Positions 45,633 through 55,620 are shown, counted from the stretch's first letter. The stretch: DNA of 64,000 nt from Pseudocoprococcus catus (GCF_019734885.1 NZ_JAAXCM010000031.1:62001-126000); one strand, 5' to 3'. The notes: generated from the letters alone by a model not told the origin. Numbers and translations are program-made.

Positions 45633-46729
45633 TGATACGCTGGGGTATATATCTTGCTTTTGTGGTTTTAATGGTCTATGAGTCGGTGATCTATGAGAAT
45701 GCGGCTGTCAGTATGCTGATGGCTGCGGCTATTTTTTTGCCGGTTATTTCACTGGTATTGTTGGTTGTCGCCCGAAGAAAAATAAATATCACCATGAAAA
45801 TACCGGTTCCCGTGGCAGAAAAAAATAATCCGATTCAATTGCAGATAGATATCAAACGGGGGATCATGCTTCCCGTGGGACAAATCAATCTGCGTATGCG
45901 CTGCATTTCCGTTCTTACTAATCAACAAAAGGTCAGTTATCTGAGGATTGATCATGATGGAAGAATTAACAGCCATGTCATTTATGATATTTGCGGTTAT
46001 CAATGCGGAAAAGTCAAAATTGTGATTGACAGAATCCGGACAAAAGACATTTTCGGCTTCTTCAGTCTGAACAAAAAAATAACTCTGACAAAAGAGATAA
46101 CCTTTCTTCCTAAAATTTATGAAACGATGGTGGATGTATCGGAAGGTGTCCGCCATTTTGCCGGCGAGACTGAGGAGGACGAGCCGGAGGCTGCGGGGAA
46201 TGACCATTCACAGATTTATCAGATCCGTCCTTATCGCCCCGGAGATCGTCTTCAGACAATCCATTGGAAATTGACAGCACGAAGCGGTGAGCTTTATGTC
46301 AGGGAGGCCGGTGAGCCAATTTGTCTTGCGGCAGGAATCTTTATGGATTTTTATGCAGCGTCTCAGAGGGAAAAAAGCAATGCGGAAGCTTTGGTCGAAG
46401 CCGCGTTATCTATTTCCAATGCGCTGTTGGAACAAAACTGCCGGCATTTTATTGTGTGGTATGATGCAGAGGCAAAAAAGCTTTCAAAGCAGCGCATCAG
46501 TAAAATAGATGATATTTATGCATTGATGAGCTATCTGATGTCAGTGTCCTGTTATGAAGGATTCGTGGATCTGAAGGAAATGTACAAAGAAGCTTTTCCT
46601 TATGGACTTTATGCTGCGGATATCACATTAAAATTGTCCGGTGAGATACTGACAAACGAAGAAACGGCAGGCTATTTTAATGCAGCGAATATTAAGAAAT
46701 CAATGTCAGAATGTTTAATTCGTATTTAA
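45629..46729 (+). CDS. DUF58 (von Willebrand A-like) membrane protein
   Basis: 366 residues. Two short N-terminal helices (about 6-20 and 27-46), a beta-rich middle and the DUF58 core YRPGDRLQTIHWKLTARSGELYVREAG. DUF58 proteins accompany MoxR ATPases and transglutaminases in many bacteria; their joint task is not settled, though surface assembly is likely. Confidence 0.9.
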   Translation: MMIRWGIYLAFVVLMVYESVIYENAAVSMLMAAAIFLPVISLVLLVVARRKINITMKIPVPVAEKNNPIQLQIDIKRGIMLPVGQINLRMRCISVLTNQQKVSYLRIDHDGRINSHVIYDICGYQCGKVKIVIDRIRTKDIFGFFSLNKKITLTKEITFLPKIYETMVDVSEGVRHFAGETEEDEPEAAGNDHSQIYQIRPYRPGDRLQTIHWKLTARSGELYVREAGEPICLAAGIFMDFYAASQREKSNAEALVEAALSISNALLEQNCRHFIVWYDAEAKKLSKQRISKIDDIYALMSYLMSVSCYEGFVDLKEMYKEAFPYGLYAADITLKLSGEILTNEETAGYFNAANIKKSMSECLIRI

Positions 46730-46751
46730 ATAGGTTTTAAGGTACAAAAGG

Positions 46752-49175
46752 ATGGGTAAAAAATTAAAAAAAGAATTTGAATTGGATATCGATCAGAAGT
46801 GGCCGGTTTATAACAGTGAACCTGAGGTAAGAGAACGGATACTGACCGGTATATTCCATGGTTTGCTGCTGTGTGTCTGGTCGATCGGATGGATCGAATG
46901 GATCTGCGGCAATGCAGGGTTAAAACCGGACACTGTAAAGATGGCTGTCCTTTCGGTAGCATTTGGTATTCTAATTGAAGTTCTGAATTTAACATATCAG
47001 GAAAATAAAGGTTTTGTCATAGGCTGTGTACTATTGGCGGTTATTGCGAGATTTAATCAGGGCAGTGTCCTTTCGGGATATAATGCCTGGGCTCAGGGGC
47101 TGGAAAAAGCGATTTCCCATTATTACCAGATAGATGTACATCTGGTTATCGACAATGTGAATACAGTTGAAAATATGCTTTTTTATGGAGTGGTTCTTGG
47201 ATTTCTGATGTTGATCATAAACTATGCAACAGCTGCAATGCGGTCAAATAAAATCACGATTTTATTGACCGGGCTTGCATTGGTTATGTCTTTAATGCTG
47301 GATGCTTTTCCGGATGTGATTTGGATGTTTGCGGTGATCATTACCTTGGGCGGCCTCATTGCCTTTGATTCTGTTGATGTTTATGTGCTGAATTCTATGA
47401 TGAATAGAAAAGCACTCCGAGGGGGAGTCCTGGCCGTTGTTATGCTGACTTTGGTATTTGGGTTTAGTGACTGGCTTGCTCGAAATTATGCAGCAGATTT
47501 TATGCATAATCAGTATGCTGTTGTCAAAGATTATCCGCAGCAAATGTTTTCAGCAGCCCAGAGGACTCTCGGTAAATTGATGGGTGATCAGCCGGGGCTT
47601 TTAAGTAATCAATCTCCTGTGCAGTCCGGCAAAGTTGAATTGAAAGTCTGGACAGATGTCAGGCCTCGGTCAGCTGTTTATATGAAGGATTTTTCAGGTG
47701 CTTCTTACAATACAGATACAGAGTGCTGGGCTGTGATCACAGATGATGGACTGCGCAAAGATTATCAGCAATGGCCGGCATCCGGGCAGTGGACCTATGA
47801 TGAAGCGAAAGCACTGTGGGCCCAGCAGCTATTCCGCTGTCTTGGCGCAATAGAAGATGATGCATCTGAACAAAATTACATTGTCTCCAATATATCTGCA
47901 GATGATCAGTGTACCTGGGCACCATATGGTATCAACATAAGCGGCATGACAATGGAAGGAGATAGTTATCTGAGAGCCTCATCCGGGAATGAATTCAATG
48001 GCTATCCACTGCCTGATTTGGAAAAAATACTGGCAGATGATACCCCGGAAAGTACTGTTCTTAATCAGGATGAGGCTGATTTATTCCAGGATTATGACAG
48101 TTATGTATATGCCAATTATTTAAGTGTGCCGGATGGCATGCCTTCACTGGAGCAGGCTGTCAAAGCGCTCCGGTCAGAAAATGGTGATATGACGGTGTAC
48201 CAGTGGGTGACAGAAATACAAAATATTCTGCAGCAGAATTACACCTATGAGAAAAATAATCTGGAACCTGTGTCGGATGGGAGTAATGTTATTGAGGATT
48301 TTTTTGGAAGGCAGAAAAAGGGTTACTGTATTCATTTTGCTTCTGCAGGCGTCATGATGCTTCGCCTGGCAGGTATTCCTGCCAGATACGCATCGGGATA
48401 TGTTGTATGGCCGCAGGATTTTAAGGCAGACACATCCCTTGGAGGTTATACGGCCGATGTAACAGGTTACAGGGGACATGCATGGACAGAAATCTATGAT
48501 CGTGTACATGGGATATGGATCCCGGTGGATATGACACCGGCAGAGGATGCCATCGCTCAAAATCATCCGTCAACTACAGAGACAGATCCTGCTTCAGAAG
48601 AGAATTCTGAATATACGGACACTTCGCAGGAAACAGAATCAGGAGGGAGTGAAACTGCATCAGAGACATCAGCAGAGAGTTCAGAGACGGGGCATGAAAC
48701 AAAAGGAGATGATGCAGAGTCTTCACAGAAGGATAAAGAAACAGGAAACAGTACAAACTCATTGAAGGGTTCTCAGAGGGGTGTAGGCGAAAATAAAGGG
48801 ATTCCTTTATGGCCGGCGGCAGTTATGGCTGTGATAGCGGTGTTTGGAGGGTTTGTCTATTATTCCGGATATCGGAAGCAGTCTTTTAGAACCTACAGTC
48901 GTATAAATAGAAATAAAGCATTATTATCCAGATGGCAGCATCTAACAGAAGAACTGGAACGGTCGGGTATCCGGCCGGAGCGGCCGTTGGATGACTGGGA
49001 CTACGTGAAATGGCTGCAGTCGCAGCTTGAACATCCGGATGAGAAAGAATTAATGTGGCTGATGGAAAAACTCCATCAGGCGGCTTTCAGTGAAGATATG
49101 CTGACAAAAGAAGAGTATGAGCAATGTACAGGGATCTGTCATGAAATCAAATGTCATTTAGAGAAGAAAAAATAA
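46752..49175 (+). CDS. Membrane transglutaminase-like protein (TgpA type)
   Basis: 807 residues. About seven membrane helices in the first ~240 residues, then an outside domain with a papain-like transglutaminase core: Cys in KKGYCIHFASAGVMMLRL, His in GHAWTEIYD, Asp in WIPVDMTP. A low-complexity S/T/E linker (about 605-675) leads to a last helix (WPAAVMAVIAVFGGFVYY) and a cytoplasmic DUF4129-like tail. Triad intact. Third gene of the MoxR operon. Confidence 0.9.
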   Translation: MGKKLKKEFELDIDQKWPVYNSEPEVRERILTGIFHGLLLCVWSIGWIEWICGNAGLKPDTVKMAVLSVAFGILIEVLNLTYQENKGFVIGCVLLAVIARFNQGSVLSGYNAWAQGLEKAISHYYQIDVHLVIDNVNTVENMLFYGVVLGFLMLIINYATAAMRSNKITILLTGLALVMSLMLDAFPDVIWMFAVIITLGGLIAFDSVDVYVLNSMMNRKALRGGVLAVVMLTLVFGFSDWLARNYAADFMHNQYAVVKDYPQQMFSAAQRTLGKLMGDQPGLLSNQSPVQSGKVELKVWTDVRPRSAVYMKDFSGASYNTDTECWAVITDDGLRKDYQQWPASGQWTYDEAKALWAQQLFRCLGAIEDDASEQNYIVSNISADDQCTWAPYGINISGMTMEGDSYLRASSGNEFNGYPLPDLEKILADDTPESTVLNQDEADLFQDYDSYVYANYLSVPDGMPSLEQAVKALRSENGDMTVYQWVTEIQNILQQNYTYEKNNLEPVSDGSNVIEDFFGRQKKGYCIHFASAGVMMLRLAGIPARYASGYVVWPQDFKADTSLGGYTADVTGYRGHAWTEIYDRVHGIWIPVDMTPAEDAIAQNHPSTTETDPASEENSEYTDTSQETESGGSETASETSAESSETGHETKGDDAESSQKDKETGNSTNSLKGSQRGVGENKGIPLWPAAVMAVIAVFGGFVYYSGYRKQSFRTYSRINRNKALLSRWQHLTEELERSGIRPERPLDDWDYVKWLQSQLEHPDEKELMWLMEKLHQAAFSEDMLTKEEYEQCTGICHEIKCHLEKKK

Positions 49176-49177
49176 CG

Positions 49178-49225
49178 AAAACGGATGCCATTCACTGTTA
49201 TCAGACAGTGGGTGGCATCCGTTTT
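49178..49225. terminator. Bidirectional terminator between tgpA-like gene and nrdR
   Basis: AAAACGGATGCCA (49178-49190) pairs with TGGCATCCGTTTT (49213-49225), with an inner CACTG/CAGTG stem. A and T runs at the ends serve both strands. Confidence 0.92.
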
Positions 49226-49227
49226 GG

Positions 49228-49683
49228 TTAATTAGACGCAAGTATTTTCTTGATCTCATCCATAAAAGTATCGATATCTTTGAATTCACGGTAAACCGAT
49301 GCAAAACGAACGTAGGCTACAGGATCCAGATTCTTGAGGTGGTCCATGACAAGTTCCCCGATGACCATCGTCGGAATCTCACGTTCTTCTCTGTTGAAAA
49401 GCGTATTCTCAATATCGTCAATGACTGCAGTGATCTGGGCTGTTGAAATCGGACGCTTATGACAGGAACGAACAATGCCGGCTTCGATTTTAGAACGGTC
49501 GTAAGGTTCCCGGTTGTTGTCTTTCTTGATGACAATCAGAGGCAGTGTCTCGATTTTCTCATAGGTTGTAAAACGTTTCCCGCAGACCGGGCACTGACGT
49601 CGGCGGCGAATGGAAGCGTTGTCGTCGGTAGGACGGGAATCAATCACACGTGTATCCTCTGCGCTGCAAAATGGGCATTTCAT
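49228..49683 (-). CDS. nrdR: Transcriptional repressor NrdR
   Basis: 151 residues, the standard length. Zinc ribbon CPFC...CPVCGKRF at the N-terminus, ATP-cone from about residue 49. Represses ribonucleotide reductase genes according to dATP/ATP level. No nrd genes are in the window. AGGAGG before the ATG. Confidence 0.97.
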   Translation of the reverse strand: MKCPFCSAEDTRVIDSRPTDDNASIRRRRQCPVCGKRFTTYEKIETLPLIVIKKDNNREPYDRSKIEAGIVRSCHKRPISTAQITAVIDDIENTLFNREEREIPTMVIGELVMDHLKNLDPVAYVRFASVYREFKDIDTFMDEIKKILASN

Positions 49684-49758
49684 ATCTTCTTCCTCCTGTA
49701 CATAAGGGAATCATCCCTGTTAACGTTTATTATAAACAATTGTGTAACGAAGGTCAAT

Positions 49759-50019
49759 TTAATTCGTCGGTTTTTGCATACATTTTTCGAGATCAACGTC
49801 CACAAGAATGATATCTGCACCAATTTGGCGGATGCATTTCCAACCGATCAGATATTCGGCATCCCGACCGAAGAAGCCGCAGAAGCGGGAGGGCCCCGGA
49901 AGAATCAGCTGACAGATGGCACCTGTATGAAGATCAAATTCAATGTCCAGAACACGGCCCAAACGCTGACAGTTCCGGATGTTAATAACTTCTTTTTCAC
50001 GGAGTTCACAGATACGCAT
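49759..50019 (-). CDS. YlmC/YmxH-family PRC-barrel sporulation protein
   Basis: 86 residues, RICELREKEVINIRNCQRLGRVLDIEFD followed by a beta barrel, as in YlmC/YmxH. GGAG lies 8 nt before ATG 50019; the longer frame to 50124 has no ribosome site. These small proteins are common near spore genes; the role is not settled. In B. subtilis too, yl- genes neighbour sigG. Confidence 0.85.
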   Translation of the reverse strand: MRICELREKEVINIRNCQRLGRVLDIEFDLHTGAICQLILPGPSRFCGFFGRDAEYLIGWKCIRQIGADIILVDVDLEKCMQKPTN

Positions 50020-50123
50020 AAAGCAATTCTCCGATAATGCTATCTCTAAAATATATGATGCGGCTTGAAGAATTATTTTATTTTGGATATAATAAGGCCA
50101 AAAGTGTAAATGGAGGCGGGACA

Positions 50124-50894
50124 ATGAAATTCAGACCGTGTATTGATATACATAATGGAATGGTGAAACAGATTGTAGGCGGCAGTTTAAAGGATGAGAT
50201 GAATCAGGCCATTGACAATTTTGTTTCGGAACAGGATGCAGCCTGGTATGCCAGGTTATACAGAGAGAAAGGACTGATTGGCGGTCATATTATCCTTTTA
50301 AATCCCGAAGGCTCTGAGTATTATGATGCAGACCTTGCCCAGGCCATGGGGGCACTTGAAGCTTTTCCGGGCGGTTTGATGATCGGCGGCGGCATTCACA
50401 GTGATAACGCGATGAAGTTTATTCGCGCCGGTGCTTCACATGTTATAGTGACTTCTTATGTGTTTAAGGAAGGAAAGATTGATTTTGAACATTTAAAAGC
50501 AATCCATGAATCTGTTGGCAGAGAACATCTGGTTCTGGATCTGAGCTGCCGCAAAAAAGATGGGCTTTATTATATTGTCACTGATCGTTGGCAAAAGTTT
50601 ACTGAACATATCGTGAATGAAGAGACACTGAATCTTCTGGCGCCTTACTGCAGTGAGTTTCTGATTCATGCAGTGGATGTGGAGGGCAAAGCCTCCGGAA
50701 TAGAGAAAGAACTCGCATCAATCCTCGGCGCCTGGGATGGCATTCCGATTACTTATGCCGGCGGTGTCGGATCTCTTGATGATGTTGAAATATTAAAAAG
50801 ACTTGGCAATCATCGTCTGGATGTGACAATTGGCAGTGCACTGGATATTTTCGGCGGCACCATTCCTTTTGAGAAGGCGGCAGATATTTCCTGA
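50124..50894 (+). CDS. hisA: HisA, eukaryote-type ProFAR isomerase
   Basis: 256 residues. Begins FRPCIDIHNGMVKQIVGG, with the catalytic Asp in it, and shows GGHIILLNP, MIGGGI, LVLDLSCRKKDG, HAVDVEGKASGIE and ITYAGGVGSLDD. This matches the eukaryotic-type HisA subfamily (TIGR02129) rather than the usual bacterial one. It catalyses the Amadori isomerisation in histidine synthesis. It is an orphan here, with no his genes near. ATG 50124 after GGAGGCGGG. Confidence 0.88.
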   Translation: MKFRPCIDIHNGMVKQIVGGSLKDEMNQAIDNFVSEQDAAWYARLYREKGLIGGHIILLNPEGSEYYDADLAQAMGALEAFPGGLMIGGGIHSDNAMKFIRAGASHVIVTSYVFKEGKIDFEHLKAIHESVGREHLVLDLSCRKKDGLYYIVTDRWQKFTEHIVNEETLNLLAPYCSEFLIHAVDVEGKASGIEKELASILGAWDGIPITYAGGVGSLDDVEILKRLGNHRLDVTIGSALDIFGGTIPFEKAADIS

Positions 50895-50902
50895 TACAGC
50901 AT

Positions 50903-50934
50903 TGCATAAAATGACCTCATCATGCGCATCATTA
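50903..50934 (+). promoter_or_regulatory. Possible SigF/SigG promoter before sigG
   Basis: TGCATA (50903-50908), 18-nt spacer, CATCATTA (50927-50934), close to the forespore consensus TGMATA-N17/18-CATACTA. Confidence 0.35.
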
Positions 50935-50977
50935 TGTTTGGGATGAATTCTCAATCTAATGATGCGGAGGTATTTGT

Positions 50978-51757
50978 ATGGCTGGATACAAAGTGGAGAT
51001 TTGCGGTGTCAATACGGCAAAACTGCCGCTCCTGAAAGAAGACGAGAAGGAAATGCTGATGAAGAGAATCAAGAACCATGATTTGCGGGCCAGAGAGCGT
51101 TTTATCAATGGTAATCTCAGGCTGGTTCTCAGTGTTATACAGCGTTTCTCGGGTACCAATGAAAACGTCAATGATCTTTTTCAGGTGGGCTGTATCGGCC
51201 TTATAAAAGCAATCGACAACTTCGATTTAACACAGGGTGTACGTTTCAGTACTTATGCTGTGCCTATGATCGTTGGGGAAATTCGTCGCTTTCTGCGTGA
51301 CAACAGTGCTATACGGGTCAGCCGCTCTTTAAGAGATACGGCTTATAAGGCGATATACGCCAGAGAGGCTTTAATCACAAGAAATAATCGTGAACCGACG
51401 GTAATGGAAATAGCTGAGGAAACAGGTATTCCGAAGGAAGACATTGTCTTTGCCCTGGATGCCATTCAGAGCCCGATGTCTTTATATGAACCGGTTTATA
51501 CTGATGGTGGGGATGCGTTGTGTATTATGGATCAGGTCAGCGACAGGAAAAATGGTGAAAACAGCTGGGTTGAGAATCTGGCATTGAACGATGCAATGAA
51601 AAGACTAAATCATCGTGAGAACAGAATTATCAAAATGCGCTTTTATGAAGGAAAGACCCAGATGGAAGTAGCGGATGAACTGGCCATTTCACAGGCCCAG
51701 ATTTCAAGAATAGAAAAATCAGCACTTCAAAATATGCGGACATATCTGAGAGCCTGA
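50978..51757 (+). CDS. sigG: Forespore sigma factor SigG
   Basis: 259 residues. KVEICGVNTAKLPLL at the N-terminus is a SigG hallmark (it binds CsfB/SpoIIAB), then NLRLVLSVIQRF, QVGCIGLIKAIDNFD, VRFSTYAVPMIVGEIRRFLRD and SQAQISRIEKSAL. Directs late forespore genes. GCGGAGG before the ATG. Confidence 0.96.
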   Translation: MAGYKVEICGVNTAKLPLLKEDEKEMLMKRIKNHDLRARERFINGNLRLVLSVIQRFSGTNENVNDLFQVGCIGLIKAIDNFDLTQGVRFSTYAVPMIVGEIRRFLRDNSAIRVSRSLRDTAYKAIYAREALITRNNREPTVMEIAEETGIPKEDIVFALDAIQSPMSLYEPVYTDGGDALCIMDQVSDRKNGENSWVENLALNDAMKRLNHRENRIIKMRFYEGKTQMEVADELAISQAQISRIEKSALQNMRTYLRA

Positions 51758-51761
51758 ATGT

Positions 51762-52217
51762 ATGCTGTATATCAAATGGGTTTCAGGCAGACTCCAAGAT
51801 AAAGCAAATGTAACATTAATTGCAAATGAAGTAGAGGCATTTTATACAAACGTTAATGGAGATGGAAATCTAGTTCATACAGTTCAATGTAATCACACAT
51901 TAGAAAAAATCATCGGACAAATCCGTAGCGGTGCCCCCGACAGTAGAATTCTGCTCATATCGCCCATCTGGCTGGGAGAGAATGTCTGGAAACTGGGATT
52001 CGATCCGGAATTCTCAGAGAAATCTGTCGATGTCTCAAAGCATCTGGCAAAAGTTTATCGTCAGATTGCGGAAAAAGAAAATATTCCATTTCTTAATGCG
52101 GCTGCATATGCAAAACCAAGTGCAGCCGATCAGGAACATATGGACCCTGAGAATCATCGATTGCTAGCAGAGGCAATTTATCAAAAAGTAATAGAAATTG
52201 AAGGCATCCTCGGCTAA
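51762..52217 (+). pseudogene. C-terminal half of an SGNH-hydrolase (arylesterase type)
   Basis: 151 codons. From residue ~45 the protein follows SGNH acylhydrolases: LEKIIGQIRSGAPDSRILLISPIWLG, KSVDVSKHLAKVYRQIAEKENIPFLNAA and the D-x-x-H block (ADQEHMDPENHRLLAEAI). The N-terminal GDS nucleophile and GTND blocks are missing; the first ~40 residues match nothing I know. It begins 4 nt after sigG with no ribosome site of its own. A deletion remnant, likely inactive. Confidence 0.65.
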
Positions 52218-52228
52218 GGATGCCTTTG
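52204..52228 (+). terminator. Terminator after the SGNH fragment (sigG unit)
   Basis: GGCATCCT (52204-52211) pairs with AGGATGCC (52218-52225), then TTT. The hairpin contains the stop codon. Confidence 0.8.
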
Positions 52229-52313
52229 TGCATGTATAGGATGTCTTAATCGGCGGCTTACAGGCTCTGTTCTGCGGCTGACATGAACGAAATCGACAGA
52301 TAGAGAATGGTGA

Positions 52314-52763
52314 TCAGTGCTTTTGCTTGCTGTCCATAGTAATCGTTACAGGTCCATCATTGACCAGAGAAACCATCATATGGGCACCGAACTCGCCTTC
52401 TTCTGTATGGATACCGCAGTCACGGCAGGCTGCAATAAACTTCAGATACATCTCTTTAGAAAAATCAGGTGCGCCGGCTTCTGTGAAGCTCGGGCGATTG
52501 CCTTTCTTCGTGCTGGCAAACAGTGTGAACTGAGAAATGATCAGAATTTCACCGCCGACATCTTTCAGAGAAAGATTCATCTTGCCTGCTTCATCTTCAA
52601 ATATCCTCATCTGAGTAATCTTCTTCACCAGATAATCCATATCCTCATCGGTATCTTCATTGGCTACACCGAGCAGGACAAGAAATCCTCTTCCGATCTT
52701 CCCGATGGTTTCATCATTGACATCAACACTGGCGCGGGAAACGCGCTGTATAACTGCTTTCAT
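52314..52763 (-). CDS. dtd: D-aminoacyl-tRNA deacylase
   Basis: 149 residues. SQFTL (oxyanion/catalytic Thr) and the second motif NDGPVTI near the C-terminus, both typical of DTD, which hydrolyses D-aminoacyl-tRNA. GGAGG before the ATG. Confidence 0.96.
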   Translation of the reverse strand: MKAVIQRVSRASVDVNDETIGKIGRGFLVLLGVANEDTDEDMDYLVKKITQMRIFEDEAGKMNLSLKDVGGEILIISQFTLFASTKKGNRPSFTEAGAPDFSKEMYLKFIAACRDCGIHTEEGEFGAHMMVSLVNDGPVTITMDSKQKH

Positions 52764-52983
52764 GTGTATTCCTCCATAGTTGTCATTTGATCATCAGTAA
52801 AAACTGAAAAACGAATGTCTGATGACATTATAGCAGAATTTATTAGATAAATCACCTGCCATATGATGACAGATTATAAAATCTATTGTGGATGATGTCG
52901 ATGAATGATATTTGCGGGGAATTTCAAGGATGGATATAATGGATTTTAAGGGATTCGTGTATTTGCTGCAGGAAAGGTCGGAG

Positions 52984-54537
52984 ATGTTTTGTAAAACAAC
53001 CAGTGCGGTACTGATTGGAATGAGCAGTGAGATGATTACAGTGGAGACGGATGTCAGCGGCGGTTTGCCTTATTTTGATATGGTAGGGTATCTTTCAGCA
53101 GAAGTGAAGGAAGCCAAGGAGCGAGTGAGGACAGCTGTCCGGAATGCCGGTTTTAAATTAGAACCGCGCAGAGTCATTGTGAATCTGTCGCCTGCGGATG
53201 TCCGCAAGTCAGGGACGATGTGTGATCTGGCTATTGCTGCCGCAGTTTTATGCGCCTATGGTTTTATCGCACAGGATAAGTTGAATGATGTATTGTTGAT
53301 CGGAGAATTGAGCCTGGATGGCAGTGTCCGATCAGTGAATGGTGTACTGTCAGTTGTACTGATGGCCAGAAAACTGGGCATATCAAAATGTATCGTTCCC
53401 TCTGTGAACGCATTTGAAGGGGCTGCTGTGGATGACATTGAAGTTTATGGAATACATACCCTGAAGGAACTGATTGGCTTTCTGAACGGAAGCTGCTATG
53501 TTGAGGCAGCTTATACAGACAAAGAGGCACTGCTTGATCAGTCAGGAAAGCGAATGCCGAAGATTGATTTCAGTGATATATCCGGGCAGAGGACAATGAA
53601 GAGAGGATTGGAGATTGCAGCTGCCGGAATGCATCATACAATGTTGATCGGGCCTCCGGGAGCAGGCAAGTCTATGGCTGCGAGACGGCTGCCTACCATT
53701 CTGCCGGGGATGACATGGGATGAGTGTCTGGAGGTGTCAGAGATTTACAGTGCCGCAGGTTTGCTGAAAGCTTCGGAGGGGCTGATCACATCACGGCCAT
53801 TCAGAAGTCCGCATCATACGGCTTCGGATGTGGCCTTGGCCGGTGGGGGCAGAGTGCCCAAACCCGGAGAGATCAGTCTGGCACACAGAGGAGTGCTGTT
53901 TTTGGATGAACTGACAGAATTCAGCTCAGCAGCCATGGAAGTAATGCGTCAGCCTATTGAGACAGGGAAGATCATGATTAATCGCCTGCAGGCGATGTGT
54001 GAATTTCCGGCAGGATTTATGCTGGTGGCAGCAATTAATCCATGCCGATGCGGATATTATCCGGATGTTAAGAAGTGTCATTGTACACCGCTTCAGATCC
54101 GCCGATATATTGGAAGAATCAGTCAGCCTTTGATGGATCGAATTGATCTCAATATAGAAGTCCTGCCTGTCAGAATTGACGCTTTGCAGGAACCTTCCGA
54201 AGAAGAAAGTTCCGGTGAGATTTTGAAGCGTGTAGAAAAGGCACGGAGGATACAGGATGAACGCTATGAAGGAACGAACTATCGATATAATTCACAGCTG
54301 CATGATCGGGATGTGGAATTTTATTGCACCATAGGAAGGGCTGAACGTGAATTAATGCGGAGAATTTATGAGAAGTATGATCTCAGCGCTCGTTCTTATC
54401 ATAAGATTTTGAAAGTGGCCAGGACGATTGCAGATTTGTCGGGACATTCGACAATCTCCACAGAGGATATCAGCGAAGCTGTATTTTATAAATGTCTGGA
54501 TGGAAGATATTGGGGAAACAATGATGGAAAAGGATGA
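52984..54537 (+). CDS. YifB/ComM-family AAA+ ATPase (Mg-chelatase-like)
   Basis: 517 residues. N-terminal ChlI-like domain (SGGLPYFDMVGYLSAEVKEAKERV), Walker A GPPGAGKSMAARRLP, Walker B HRGVLFLDELTEF, and the C-terminal zinc-like segment NPCRCGYYPDVKKCHC. ComM is a branch-migration helicase used in transformation. ATG 52984 after AGGAAAGG gives the normal family start; the frame extends upstream to 52912. Overlaps dprA. Confidence 0.92.
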   Translation: MFCKTTSAVLIGMSSEMITVETDVSGGLPYFDMVGYLSAEVKEAKERVRTAVRNAGFKLEPRRVIVNLSPADVRKSGTMCDLAIAAAVLCAYGFIAQDKLNDVLLIGELSLDGSVRSVNGVLSVVLMARKLGISKCIVPSVNAFEGAAVDDIEVYGIHTLKELIGFLNGSCYVEAAYTDKEALLDQSGKRMPKIDFSDISGQRTMKRGLEIAAAGMHHTMLIGPPGAGKSMAARRLPTILPGMTWDECLEVSEIYSAAGLLKASEGLITSRPFRSPHHTASDVALAGGGRVPKPGEISLAHRGVLFLDELTEFSSAAMEVMRQPIETGKIMINRLQAMCEFPAGFMLVAAINPCRCGYYPDVKKCHCTPLQIRRYIGRISQPLMDRIDLNIEVLPVRIDALQEPSEEESSGEILKRVEKARRIQDERYEGTNYRYNSQLHDRDVEFYCTIGRAERELMRRIYEKYDLSARSYHKILKVARTIADLSGHSTISTEDISEAVFYKCLDGRYWGNNDGKG

Positions 54538-55603
54538 ATATTGGTTTTGGCTTGGGAATATTCCGGGGGTGGGAAGCCGGACAGCTCTCAGACTGGTGAA
54601 TGCCTTCGGAGGCAATGTCTGTGCCTTGTTTGAAGCAGAAGAGAAGAGGGTTGATGCATGCCATATTGTGAATAAAGCACAGCTTCAAAGCATTATATAT
54701 AGTAGAAACAGGGATAGAATTCAGCATGATTATGAACAAATAAAATCAAAGGGGATTCAATGCATATCTATTGAGAATTCATTTTATCCGGATACATTAA
54801 AGTATCTGTATGATCCGCCGGTTATTTTGTATATTCTTGGCAGTTTGCCAAAGGCTGATGAATGGATGATCGCACTGATCGGGGCCAGACAGTGCAGCAG
54901 TTATGGACGACAGGTCAGCAGGATGCTGGCAAGAGGAATGGCAGCGGCAGGACTGACGGTTGTCAGTGGAATGGCCAGGGGGAGTGACAGTGCTGCGCAT
55001 TGGGGAGCACTGCAGGAGGGCGGACGCACTTTTGCCGTTCTTGGGTGTGGCGTGGATATCTGTTATCCCCGGGAGAATATGGATCTTTATACAGAAATCA
55101 GCAGAAATGGCGGTATTATTTCTGAACTGCCGCCGGGGACAAGACCGGAGGGCTATCAGTTTCCGCGGAGAAACCGGATCATTGCAGCATTAGCCAGGGG
55201 AATTGTTGTAACAGAAGCCAAACAAAAAAGCGGCACTTTGATAACGGTAGAACACGGATTGAATCTTGGCAAGGAGATTTTTGCAGTTCCGGGAAGAATT
55301 GATGATGCTCTGAGTGAGGGATGTAATCAGTTGATCAAGGCAGGTGCGAAACTCGTTATGCAGCCATCGGACATTCTTGACGAGTTTGGAATTCTGGCCC
55401 GGGAATACAAAAAAAATAATATTACGCTTGATAATTCTGAAAAAGTAGTGTATGCTAGCATATGTTTAGTTCCTAGAAGTGCAGATGAGATTGCATTGTT
55501 GACAGGGATGGAAGTACAGAATGTGATTCACAATTTGATTTCCATGGAATTGAAGGGAATTATTCACAGTGTAGGAAAAAATCAATATGTGTTGAATATA
55601 TAA
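54521..55603 (+). CDS. dprA: DNA-processing protein DprA
   Basis: 360 residues. N-terminal SAM-like part, Rossmann core VVSGMARGSDSAAHWGALQEGGRTFAVLGCG and YPRENMDLY, then SGTLITVEHGLNLGKEIFAVPG and a winged helix near the end. Loads RecA on incoming ssDNA. Starts inside the end of the yifB gene, and the pair fits natural-competence functions. Confidence 0.94.
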   Translation: MMEKDEYWFWLGNIPGVGSRTALRLVNAFGGNVCALFEAEEKRVDACHIVNKAQLQSIIYSRNRDRIQHDYEQIKSKGIQCISIENSFYPDTLKYLYDPPVILYILGSLPKADEWMIALIGARQCSSYGRQVSRMLARGMAAAGLTVVSGMARGSDSAAHWGALQEGGRTFAVLGCGVDICYPRENMDLYTEISRNGGIISELPPGTRPEGYQFPRRNRIIAALARGIVVTEAKQKSGTLITVEHGLNLGKEIFAVPGRIDDALSEGCNQLIKAGAKLVMQPSDILDEFGILAREYKKNNITLDNSEKVVYASICLVPRSADEIALLTGMEVQNVIHNLISMELKGIIHSVGKNQYVLNI

Positions 55604-55620
55604 ATGTGGAGGAATGGGCT

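Noticed and set aside
49459-50037. A 192-codon plus-strand frame across nrdR and ylmC
   Set aside because: Antisense to two well-supported genes, with no known motif.
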